Source: a virus
Direction: 5' to 3' (one strand)
DNA: 30,415 nt
Virus record (IMG/VR): IMGVR_UViG_3300049728_000029
Span: 1 to 30,415 of that record
In this document: positions 6,362-14,150 of the stretch, one piece after another
How the letters are laid out: every line of letters starts with the position of its first letter
Position numbering within the stretch: the stretch's first letter is position 1
The notes under the pieces: model-generated
Databases searched by the model: none
What the model saw: only the letters and a program-made list of their open reading frames with translations
What the model was told of the DNA's origin: nothing
Translations under genes and position numbers: made by a program

Positions 6362-7984
6362 TTAAGTAGCAGAAGTTGAAGCAAGTAAATAATAAGTTAC
6401 TCCACCAAGAACAATAGAAACTTTATTTGTAACAGTATTAGAAGAGCTTGTAGTTACTGCTAAATTAGTCCAGGAAGGTTCATTAGCTGCTGAACCAGTT
6501 CCAGTGCTTGTTAGAAGGGCAGTAGTAGCAGCAGTTGGACCAGCTAATCTTAAAGGAGAACCACCAGTAGCACCTATAATTACATCTCCTAAAGCAGTCA
6601 TAGGATTAGACATACTAACAATAGTAGGAACTTGTGATTGTATTCTATTTAAAAATAATTTATTTACACCAACTATCTGACATTTACCACTATTGGAAGC
6701 AGAAGATAATACTTGATAGTTTATCTGATAGAGGACAACATATTCAATACCAAAGAAAAGTTGTAGAGATAAATTAGCAAACTGTTCTCTTTGAGCCGCA
6801 GCTAAATTAGTATAAGTAGTTTGACCAGGAATTGCTATAATTTGTTGACCAGTTAATCCAGTAGTGGCAACAATATAATAGTTTACAAAGGAACTGGTAG
6901 CTGCATCTGTCATTTGCCAAGCACCTCCAGTATATTGATTATATTGAATATACGAAGTGCTGGTATTATATATAAAAGGCACAGTATAAGCAGAACCCAT
7001 AACAAAATTATTTGCAGAGGTTGCTAAATGGACAACATTATAAGGACCAGCAGAAGGAACAGCTGTAGTTAATACATTTATATCTTCAGCATAAACTGTT
7101 CCAGAACCAAGAGCCCATTGATTAGCAGCATTAGAATACGTGCTTAAAGTATAACCACTTATAGGAAAATCAGTTAATAAGTTTTTAACGAAAGTTCCAT
7201 TAGCAAAATATTCAGAAAGCACCCATTCTGGAGAACTATCAAAATGATGCCTCTTATCAAACATAATATAACTTGGAGTTACAGCATCATAATATAAGGC
7301 AGCTACTAATGTATTACCTAATGGATTCCAAGCAGTTTGTGAGGAAGTTAAAATACCAGAAGAAGTATAATAAAAATACCATACACCTTGAGTAGCTGTA
7401 TGAGTTACTGTTTGTGCCCCAGTAAAGGTATATAGAGTCCCCTGATTCCAGATTCTAAAGGAAGAACTAGTAGGTGTTATAGTTAATGTTAAAGTTCCTA
7501 TATTATACGATAAAGTAGTTTCATATACCAAATTAGTTGTATCATACCAGAAACCATGTAGAGGCACTTTATTATTAGTATTTACACCATAAGCTACAGC
7601 CCAACCAGTCATTAAGGTATTAGGATTATTGGTATTTCCGGCACTTTGATTAATAACTACATCACCATTAGTTTTTTGTATACAGGCATATAAAGGATAA
7701 CCACCAGGAATAGAGGCATCAAACTGTGGTAAACCTCCTAAATATTGCCAAGCTGTATAAGAAGTAATCTCATAAAGTATTCCATTTAAATCGGCAAGTT
7801 GGGGAGGAATACCAGAACCATTAGGAGCAACTGGCTGTGAGCATACTAAAGGAAAGCCATCAGCAAGAGAAGCTAAATTAGAACCAGTAGCAGATACTGG
7901 TATAGAGTTTCTGCCTCCCGCTGTTCCTGTAGTATTAGTAGCAAAAGGCTGATAAATCGGTATATTTGGATATGTTTGGGACAT
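6362..7984 (-). CDS. Tail fibre protein (540 aa)
   Basis: Residues about 36-130 (LASLADGFPL, then DLNGILYEIT, then a GGYPLYACIQKTNGDVV strand and NTLMTGWAV) match in order the N-terminal half of the neighbouring 311-residue fibre (SFADGFPV, DINGILNQVT, GGFPIGCVVLLNDGQ, NISLTGWRYL). This shared part probably docks to the baseplate. The rest (140-540) is beta-rich, with many Tyr, Thr and Ser, and differs from its neighbour, so it is probably the distal host-contacting part. The last ~90 residues (MTALGDVIIGATGGSPLRLA) resemble fibre ends seen in other phages. An AGGAAAG site lies before the ATG. No chaperone gene for it is recognised nearby. Confidence 0.7.
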   Translation of the reverse strand: MSQTYPNIPIYQPFATNTTGTAGGRNSIPVSATGSNLASLADGFPLVCSQPVAPNGSGIPPQLADLNGILYEITSYTAWQYLGGLPQFDASIPGGYPLYACIQKTNGDVVINQSAGNTNNPNTLMTGWAVAYGVNTNNKVPLHGFWYDTTNLVYETTLSYNIGTLTLTITPTSSSFRIWNQGTLYTFTGAQTVTHTATQGVWYFYYTSSGILTSSQTAWNPLGNTLVAALYYDAVTPSYIMFDKRHHFDSSPEWVLSEYFANGTFVKNLLTDFPISGYTLSTYSNAANQWALGSGTVYAEDINVLTTAVPSAGPYNVVHLATSANNFVMGSAYTVPFIYNTSTSYIQYNQYTGGAWQMTDAATSSFVNYYIVATTGLTGQQIIAIPGQTTYTNLAAAQREQFANLSLQLFFGIEYVVLYQINYQVLSSASNSGKCQIVGVNKLFLNRIQSQVPTIVSMSNPMTALGDVIIGATGGSPLRLAGPTAATTALLTSTGTGSAANEPSWTNLAVTTSSSNTVTNKVSIVLGGVTYYLLASTSAT

Positions 7985-8007
7985 TTAATGCTTTCCTATC
8001 TATAAAA

Positions 8008-8943
8008 TTAATACTTTATGAAATAATACATAGCCAAGAAAGGTTGCATATTATTATGAGGAGCACCACCACCTGTATAACTACTATTCATAGTTCCATC
8101 AAAAGAAGGACTATTTCCTCCAATAATTGCACCATTTCCAGAAGGAGATCCAGCATGGGGGTTTTGGTGATTATGGCTTGGCATTTCACCAATTTGTAAG
8201 GTATGAGTTACTTCACCACCAGAAGCGCCTACTCCCCAATTTCCACCGGCACCAACAGCCACATTATTAATCATATTAGGAACATAGAAAGTGCTCCCAC
8301 TTCCACCCCAATAATAACCAATAGCAGAAAAAAGATTAGGGAATGAGGAAGTGCTATACCCACCACCATTACAAAAAAGATAACCAGAAGGAGTTCCAGG
8401 TCCAGCAAAAGATATTACAGTTCCAGGAGGAACTCCATTAGCTGCTGTTGTGGCATTTACAGCATTAGTAGCATTTACAGCAGTGGTAGCTAAAGTTGCT
8501 GTTGCTGCGTTACCTGCACTTGTGGCATAACCTGCTTGAAGATATCTCCATCCAGTTAGAGATATATTAGGATCTTGTAAATTAGCTGTAATAGTGCTTT
8601 GAACTAATGTTTGTCCATCATTCAATAAAACAACACAACCAATAGGAAATCCGCCAATAGCAGCAGCAAGGGTGGCATTGAAATACCATATACCGCCAGC
8701 ATTAATATATTGTAAAAGGGTTGTTACTTGATTTAATATTCCATTAATATCTTGTCCACGAGGAGGAGTTCCACCAGCAGCCTCTGATGTCATAGTAGCT
8801 ACAGGAAATCCATCCGCGAAGGAAGCAATTTCATTACCGGCAGAAGTTATAGAGGGAAGAGATAATAAACCGGCATTTGGTCCAGTTAAACCTCTCCAAG
8901 GAAGTTGAATTAATGTTGATGTATTTGGAACAGAAATAGCCAT
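8008..8943 (-). CDS. Tail fibre with phage tail-collar domain (311 aa)
   Basis: Residues 38-135 are the attachment-type region shared with the 540-residue fibre. A low-complexity Ala/Thr/Asn linker (about 139-170) follows, then a typical tail-collar domain at about 172-230 (PPGTVISFAGPGTPSGYLFC, FPNLFSAIG, FYVPNM). The C-terminus carries a His-containing MPSHNH motif at 254-259, a Gly/Ser/Asn loop and the closing MQPFLAMYYFIKY, the usual end of collar-domain (microcystin-dependent-protein-like) fibres. These proteins form trimeric fibres that contact the host. AGGAC precedes the ATG at 8943. The gene lies just after DUF2612, as expected. Confidence 0.8.
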   Translation of the reverse strand: MAISVPNTSTLIQLPWRGLTGPNAGLLSLPSITSAGNEIASFADGFPVATMTSEAAGGTPPRGQDINGILNQVTTLLQYINAGGIWYFNATLAAAIGGFPIGCVVLLNDGQTLVQSTITANLQDPNISLTGWRYLQAGYATSAGNAATATLATTAVNATNAVNATTAANGVPPGTVISFAGPGTPSGYLFCNGGGYSTSSFPNLFSAIGYYWGGSGSTFYVPNMINNVAVGAGGNWGVGASGGEVTHTLQIGEMPSHNHQNPHAGSPSGNGAIIGGNSPSFDGTMNSSYTGGGAPHNNMQPFLAMYYFIKY

Positions 8944-8979
8944 ATATTGAAGTCCTATTATTAGTAAATGAATTTATAA

Positions 8980-9651
8980 CTATACTAAATTATCATTCCA
9001 GAAAGTTCCTTGATTCCATGTGCTTAATCCAGAACCATTAAAACCAATAGTTGTTGCAGGCACATATCCTGGGGAAAGAGACAAAGAAACACCAGTAGGA
9101 ATAGGAATAATACCAGAAGTTTGTAGAATTGCTAACTGAAGAATGGTTGGCTGAAAGAATAAATATACAGTCATTGTCATATTTCCAGTATCTTTAACAT
9201 AAGCATTTCCATAACCAGCAAAAAGAGTAGTTAAAAGAACATTAATCGATTGACTAGAACAAGAAGTTATATTTAATAATGCTTTAGCTAAAAGTAGAGT
9301 TCTAAAGGCATTATCAGTTAATGTTTCAGTAGAAGAGCCAGATAAAGCATCAGCACCATTCCAAAAAGGGGCTTGACTCCATCCTTCCCAACTATACGTT
9401 CCTGAAAGAATGGCCTCTGCAAATCCAAAATAGGTAGTTGTGGGAGGAATTGTTATATATCTATTAATACCAAGAATTCTACCCCAAACATCTAATCCAT
9501 ATCCTTGTGCTGTATTTATGTTCCATATTTGGCTATAAAAATTATTCATATTTGTAGATGGATCAATGTAAGCATTCATATTATTAATTAAAGTTAATAA
9601 TATGGGAGAATTAGCATATTGGGCAATTATAGTAGATTCAAGATTTAGCAT
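8980..9651 (-). CDS. DUF2612 baseplate/tail protein
   Basis: 223 residues with the family signature clearly readable: YANSPILLTLINNMNAYIDP near the N-terminus, then FYSQIWNINTAQGYGLDVWG and RILGINR (about 38-65), TYFGFAEA, and DNAFRTLLLAKALLNITSCS (about 112-131), ending with AILQTSGIIPIPTGVS. In known myophages this gene follows the J-like wedge gene and is thought to act as the tail-protein-I or gp53-type wedge or fibre connector. The ATG at 9651 lies just past the J gene's stop (9656) with no strong ribosome binding site of its own, so it is probably translated by coupling. Confidence 0.8.
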   Translation of the reverse strand: MLNLESTIIAQYANSPILLTLINNMNAYIDPSTNMNNFYSQIWNINTAQGYGLDVWGRILGINRYITIPPTTTYFGFAEAILSGTYSWEGWSQAPFWNGADALSGSSTETLTDNAFRTLLLAKALLNITSCSSQSINVLLTTLFAGYGNAYVKDTGNMTMTVYLFFQPTILQLAILQTSGIIPIPTGVSLSLSPGYVPATTIGFNGSGLSTWNQGTFWNDNLV

Positions 9652-9655
9652 ATTA

Positions 9656-11122
9656 TTAAGCCAAAATTAAAGTGATTTCATTAGTTAAAAGAGGAGAAGG
9701 CAAATAAGGTATCTGATTTATATTCATTGCTAATTGAGAGGCAGTAGGGGAAGCTGAAGTTCCTATTGATACATTTAATATAGTTGCTGTAGGAAGTATT
9801 TGAGAAATAGTGGTATAGAAACGAGAGGCATAAATAGTAGCACCTATATTACTTATAGAGGCAGCACCATCAGTTCCTAAAAAGGCCATATTTAAACCTG
9901 TAATACTATTCTGTAATAAGGTTAGAGCATTTGTGGGGGGATTAGAGGCAGCAGCTAATGTTACAGCAATATAAATTGGAATTTGCTGTGGAACTGTGTA
10001 GCATATATTGTATGAGGGTTGATTTCCTACTGGATAATTAGTATCATAAATAGTATATAAAGTGCTTGAGTATATAGTGCTAGAAGATAGGGTAAGATTA
10101 CCACTTAATACATACACTCCAACTCCTCCAGTTGTTCCACTAGTTTGACTTGAAATAGTAACATTATAGGGTTGTTGCGAGGTAGAATTTATTAAACTTT
10201 GTCCAGGAGCTATATAACCAGAAGAAATAGAAGTAACAGTTAAGGTAGTAGTTGAAGAAGAGCCTGTAAAAATAGCAGAAGGAGTATAGTTGCACCCAGG
10301 AGCTTTTTTTGTCCATATTGCATTAGCTATTGAATAGCTATCTCCACCATTAACTGCTACATAAATTGAATTTGGTATTAAAGTTATTCCGCCAAAGGTT
10401 ACATTAACAGAAGTATTATTCTCATATAGATAAGCAGAAACTGGAACTGTTGGAGGATTTAAAGAAGATCCAGAAGAGAGAACAGCAGCTTTCATACTTT
10501 GTAGTATACCAACAGCATTACCTGCTACACTGGCTTGTCTTCTTACTTCAAAGGCCTGTTGAGTTTCTATTGCTAAACCAAGAGCCTGCGTAGATACTGA
10601 TACAATAGAGTCCCATCCTGGAGTTGTTTGATAAATATTTAATGGTGCAGTATAAGCAATTGGCCCAGTAGATACATTATTAAATATTATAGTAGTATTT
10701 GTAGAGCCAATAGTGGCCCCAGAACACTCATATAGATTTCCAGCACCATCTACAGCTAATGGAGTATTAGCAGCCAATACAGTTCCATTTAAGCCCTGAC
10801 AAACCACAGAAAGAGTAGTTGAAGTGGCGGGTATTCTGGTTTGAAAATAAATAGAGCCAATGGCATCCTGCATAAATCCTTGAGCATATTGAGGATCTAC
10901 TTGTGTAACTATATTTAAAAATTGAGAATTACAATCAGAAATAATAGCAGCCATAGAAGAAGCTAATTGACCTTGTGGAGTAGTTAATGAAGAATTTAAA
11001 CCTCCACCAAAGGCATTATTTATATCTGTTTGAACACCAGAAAGTATTTGATTCTCCTCTGGAATAGTGTATCCAGTAGGAGAAAGAGTAGGAATAGGAA
11101 CAGAAGTAGTTACGAGTGTCAT
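9656..11122 (-). CDS. Baseplate wedge protein, J/gp6-like
   Basis: 488 residues. The N-terminal half (PEENQILSGVQTDINNAFGG, TPQGQLASSMAAIISD, GFMQDAIGSIYFQTRIPAT) and the middle (AIETQQAFEVRRQASVAGNA, near 183-203) are hallmarks of the baseplate J family, whose members dimerise into the wedges that trigger sheath contraction. Residues about 284-355 hold an inserted Ser/Thr-rich beta module (TTTLTVTSISSGYIAPGQS and following) like those in the cement, neck and sheath proteins. The C-terminus (NIGATIYASRFYTTISQILP) returns to the J pattern. The gene lies directly between the gp25-like and DUF2612 genes, the standard order W-J-I. AGGT precedes the start. Confidence 0.88.
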   Translation of the reverse strand: MTLVTTSVPIPTLSPTGYTIPEENQILSGVQTDINNAFGGGLNSSLTTPQGQLASSMAAIISDCNSQFLNIVTQVDPQYAQGFMQDAIGSIYFQTRIPATSTTLSVVCQGLNGTVLAANTPLAVDGAGNLYECSGATIGSTNTTIIFNNVSTGPIAYTAPLNIYQTTPGWDSIVSVSTQALGLAIETQQAFEVRRQASVAGNAVGILQSMKAAVLSSGSSLNPPTVPVSAYLYENNTSVNVTFGGITLIPNSIYVAVNGGDSYSIANAIWTKKAPGCNYTPSAIFTGSSSTTTLTVTSISSGYIAPGQSLINSTSQQPYNVTISSQTSGTTGGVGVYVLSGNLTLSSSTIYSSTLYTIYDTNYPVGNQPSYNICYTVPQQIPIYIAVTLAAASNPPTNALTLLQNSITGLNMAFLGTDGAASISNIGATIYASRFYTTISQILPTATILNVSIGTSASPTASQLAMNINQIPYLPSPLLTNEITLILA

Positions 11123-11132
11123 ATTATTAAAC

Positions 11133-11504
11133 CTATGTTAATACTTGAGAAAAAGTAATTCCAGTAGCAGCACCTGTAGTATCTATTATCATAACATCTG
11201 CAGAAAGTGCCCTTGAAGCATATTCAAAAGAAAGATTACTAATTTGAACAGATACAACTCCAGGAACAGTTAGAGCAGTAGTTTGTAGAAGAGAGGATAT
11301 TAATGAAGAAGAATAAGATTGTCCAAATATTTCACTTAAATAAGGAATACCCAAAGTAGTATCATAATAAACTTCTCCTAGAAATGTAGATATAGCAGAA
11401 GCAACATCTTGAGCAATAGCTGAAGAATCAGATAATAGTGCTATATTACCTGATGCGTTAGCATATAGGTCCCAATCAGAAGTTTGTAAGGCAAGCGTAT
11501 TCAT
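11133..11504 (-). CDS. Baseplate wedge protein, gp25/W-like
   Basis: 123 residues. The layout SDWDLYANASGNIALLSDSS, AIAQDVASAISTFLGEVYYD and GIPYLSEIFGQ, followed by a helix, VPGVVSVQISNLSFEYASRA and a final short strand, fits the gp25-like (P2 W) family, an EPR-type baseplate component that connects the wedge to the sheath. Its place between the spike and the J-like gene supports this. AAGGAC lies 11 nt before the ATG. The length is usual for the family. Confidence 0.8.
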   Translation of the reverse strand: MNTLALQTSDWDLYANASGNIALLSDSSAIAQDVASAISTFLGEVYYDTTLGIPYLSEIFGQSYSSSLISSLLQTTALTVPGVVSVQISNLSFEYASRALSADVMIIDTTGAATGITFSQVLT

Positions 11505-11543
11505 ATAATAGTAATTGTCCTTTCTATACTTTAATCAGGCAAA

Positions 11544-12287
11544 TTAACCTTGAGGACCACCAGTAGAACCAGAGCCAGTAGTAACACCAGTATGAGTGTG
11601 TGTGGTAAGAGTAATAGTTCCAGAAGTTATTTGTCCAGTAGTTGTCAAGGAACCTGACATAGTTGATGTGCCACTACCATTTACTGCTATTGTTCCAGCA
11701 ACTATAAGATTACCAGTAACATTAGTTGTAGGAGCTGTTACTGTTACAGTAGAAGCAGTGACATTACAAGTAGATGATGTAGTTATAGCAATTGGATTAG
11801 GACTGATTACATTTATTCCACTATCACTAATCTGAATATAGTTAGTAGGAGCTATTGTAAAGTTATACCCTCCAATATACAGAGCATCAGAATAGTCAAA
11901 AGTTCTTGAAGAAGCAGGCATACTCTGACTTCCACTAACTTTTACGGAACTTATATCCTTTTCTGCAAACATACAAAAGCCGATATCTCCTGCTTTTGGG
12001 TCTATTATTACAGCATTATCTCCACCTTGATATCTGAAATAAGGTACATTATATATCTTACCATGAGAAACAGAATTTCCAGCACCATCCACCTGATTTA
12101 CTAATGGAAGAATAGTTACAGTGCCAACAGGAGAAGTTCCAGAAGACGTAGAGGAAATAACTTTTACTAATGTTGAAGTATGAACTTTTGACAACATCAT
12201 TTTCATAAAAAAAGACATTTGATTAAAGTCAGAATTTCCAGATGCTATATCTTGTTTACCATATACGGGATTGTCTGTATTTGCCAT
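11544..12287 (-). CDS. Baseplate central spike, Gp138-type, with iron-binding tip
   Basis: 247 residues. Residues about 35-130 fit an OB-fold domain as in Gp138-type spikes (LVKVISS, GTVTILPLVNQVDGAGN, GKIYNVPYFRYQGG, VIIDPKAGDIGFCMFAEKDI). Residues 155-225 are a run of short Val/Thr/Ser strands expected to form a trimeric beta-helix. The tip contains HTH at 230-232 (THTHTGV) followed by a Gly/Ser-rich tail; in such spikes paired histidines bind an iron ion at the membrane-piercing point. GAAGG precedes the ATG. The hub gene lies immediately upstream (3-nt gap), matching the order hub, spike, W, J. Confidence 0.85.
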   Translation of the reverse strand: MANTDNPVYGKQDIASGNSDFNQMSFFMKMMLSKVHTSTLVKVISSTSSGTSPVGTVTILPLVNQVDGAGNSVSHGKIYNVPYFRYQGGDNAVIIDPKAGDIGFCMFAEKDISSVKVSGSQSMPASSRTFDYSDALYIGGYNFTIAPTNYIQISDSGINVISPNPIAITTSSTCNVTASTVTVTAPTTNVTGNLIVAGTIAVNGSGTSTMSGSLTTTGQITSGTITLTTHTHTGVTTGSGSTGGPQG

Positions 12288-12289
12288 TA

Positions 12290-13168
12290 TTAATTACCTT
12301 CCCAAGAAGCACTAACTTGTGAAAACCAAGCTCCATTAGGCATTAAAGATGATAATTTATGCTCTAATTTATTAATTCTCCAAGTTCCATTAGCTACTGA
12401 TACTACACTATTTGAAATGGTAACTAATCCACCTAATTTAAGTCCATTATTATATAAACAAGTAAATTTTAATCCTTTTTTATCAAATATAGGATAACCT
12501 TTTAATCCAGTATTAGGAGAAATTACGGGACTTGTACCCTTTCTTGCTACACCTCTTGGAGCAATAAATAATATATCATCATCTATACCAAATTCTATAT
12601 TAGCAGCTTCAGCAATTTGAGAAGCTTGTTGATAAGAAGAACCAGAAATATATTGATTATGTAAAAAAGAATTAACCCCATTATTTTCAAAGGTATATCC
12701 CATTTGAGCAGCTAATCCTGACATTAAATTTGCTACAGAAACTCCACCATTATATCCTGTAGGTGAAGCAGGAGCAATAGCAGGATAAAACCCAGCTAAA
12801 GCCTCAACATGAAAATATATTTGGTCAGAACTTTCATAAGAAGTCCATGCACCACTAATTTCTCCTCCAAAAGCCACTTTTAATGGTGATGTAGTATCTC
12901 CCGCTAGAATACTAATTCTACTTTTATGTATTGCTAATGGTTTTTCAGATTTAGCTGGTAAAGTGGTTAAACTATTCATATCAGATTGTGTCATACCAAA
13001 TACTTTTATTTTAGCTTGATTTTTACTTGGATGACCTGCCTTAACAATTTCAACTTCGGCTCTTAATCCAGATAAAGATAAAGTATTAGATCCATTAGCA
13101 AAAGTTCCACTCTCTAATGTGAAATTTATCTGTAATTCTTTAATGGTATAGGAAGTTAAATTAGACAT
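12290..13168 (-). CDS. Baseplate hub protein (gp27/gpD-like analogue)
   Basis: 292 residues. Features fit the short hub proteins of this phage group: an N-terminal strand rich in polar residues (LRAEVEIVKAGHPSKNQAKI, near 34-53), an FGMTQSDMNSL segment, LAGFYPAIAPA, and SVANLMSGLAAQMGYTFENN (about 143-162). These are followed by ASQIAEAANIEFGIDDDILF (about 180-199), a pattern shared with late-control D-like hubs, and a C-terminal WRINKLEHKLSS strand. The protein should form the trimeric hub joining tail tube and spike. AAAGG precedes the ATG. No lysozyme domain is present. Confidence 0.75.
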   Translation of the reverse strand: MSNLTSYTIKELQINFTLESGTFANGSNTLSLSGLRAEVEIVKAGHPSKNQAKIKVFGMTQSDMNSLTTLPAKSEKPLAIHKSRISILAGDTTSPLKVAFGGEISGAWTSYESSDQIYFHVEALAGFYPAIAPASPTGYNGGVSVANLMSGLAAQMGYTFENNGVNSFLHNQYISGSSYQQASQIAEAANIEFGIDDDILFIAPRGVARKGTSPVISPNTGLKGYPIFDKKGLKFTCLYNNGLKLGGLVTISNSVVSVANGTWRINKLEHKLSSLMPNGAWFSQVSASWEGN

Positions 13169-13179
13169 TATTATACCTT

Positions 13180-13545
13180 TTAAACATTTAATATGGAGTT
13201 AGGAATCTGTAACAGTTGTCCAGAAGTAGTTGAAGGAGCATAAGGACATGTATATAAAGAAATAGTGCAGCTTTGTCCCCCCAAAGTTATATCAAATTGT
13301 TGTGAGGGAATTGCCTGAAGAGGAACTAATAATACATCTACTCCTGTTTGATAATAATATAAAAAATATTCTGATCCTAATCCATCATAGGTTGGATTAG
13401 CACCATCCATACTATCATTAAAATAAAGAATACCATTAAAAGGAAAGCTAATATAATTACCTATACCTATTAAATTATCACAAGGCATTCCAGTATATAT
13501 TGTAATTCCATTAACTATTAAATCCATAAATAAACTATTAACCAT
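13180..13545 (-). CDS. Baseplate plug-like protein, apparently circularly permuted
   Basis: 121 residues. The second half contains LLVPLQAIPSQQFDITLGGQ and CTISLYT, the strands that normally begin the small baseplate-plug (Pam3 gp18-like) family. The first half contains LFMDLIVNGITIYTGMPC, FNGILYFNDSMDGANPTYDG and LGSEYFLYY, which normally end that family. The order of the two halves is thus swapped compared with the members I remember. The genetic position (after Dit-like, before the hub) is exactly that of the plug gene. GAGG precedes the ATG at 13545, and no missing N-terminal piece lies in the 23-nt gap upstream. Confidence 0.7.
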   Translation of the reverse strand: MVNSLFMDLIVNGITIYTGMPCDNLIGIGNYISFPFNGILYFNDSMDGANPTYDGLGSEYFLYYYQTGVDVLLVPLQAIPSQQFDITLGGQSCTISLYTCPYAPSTTSGQLLQIPNSILNV

Positions 13546-13568
13546 AATAACCTCTATATTTTATTATA

Positions 13569-14150
13569 TTAAGCACCAGCAGCAGCATGAGCTCTTCCTG
13601 CTACATTACTTAAACTTAATGGTTCTGAAACAGCAGTAGAACCAGTTGAATTAGCAGAAGAGGGGGACTGTGTTTGTGATTTGCCTTGAATTGTCTTTCC
13701 TTTAGAAGTAGGATTCTTTGAATTTTTTAAAGCAATTGTAGTATATGCTGGAGTTATTTGTCTTATTTCAATAAAGGATAAAACAGCAGTAATCATAGAA
13801 ACACCATTACTTGCCGTTCTGCTATAATCATAAGACTCTAAAGTAGCATTAATATAAGTTATAGCAGGAGTTACTATATTATATAAATTAGCAGCTGATT
13901 TTTCTATTTCCAATTGAGCTAAAAAGGGAATAGTTTTATCTGTTCCATTGGCAGTTAAGGTTATATTAACTTTAAAAGGTTCTACAACTTTGTTATATGA
14001 TGCAAATGACCCCTGCTCTACTGGAAAATCACTGACTTTTGATGAACCCGTATATTTTAAATCAGAAAAGGAGTCTACATTAAAAACTAATGATCCTGGA
14101 TTTCCTGCATTTGAACCAACCGCATAATAAATACCCCAACCATTTGCCAT
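13569..14150 (-). CDS. Dit-like baseplate/distal tail protein
   Basis: 193 residues. Residues about 20-140 carry the Dit-like signature of contractile phages: SLVFNVDSFSDLKYTGSSKV, DFPVEQGSFASYNKVVEPFK, then LYNIVTPAITYINATLESYD and SYDYSRTASNG, MITAVLSFIEIRQITPAY. The last 45 residues are a Ser/Lys/Ala-rich disordered tail. These proteins form the ring at the tail end onto which the baseplate builds. The ATG shares one base with the stop of the tape measure gene (TAATG), and GGAGG lies before it, so translation is tightly coupled. I am confident of the family. Confidence 0.8.
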   Translation of the reverse strand: MANGWGIYYAVGSNAGNPGSLVFNVDSFSDLKYTGSSKVSDFPVEQGSFASYNKVVEPFKVNITLTANGTDKTIPFLAQLEIEKSAANLYNIVTPAITYINATLESYDYSRTASNGVSMITAVLSFIEIRQITPAYTTIALKNSKNPTSKGKTIQGKSQTQSPSSANSTGSTAVSEPLSLSNVAGRAHAAAGA

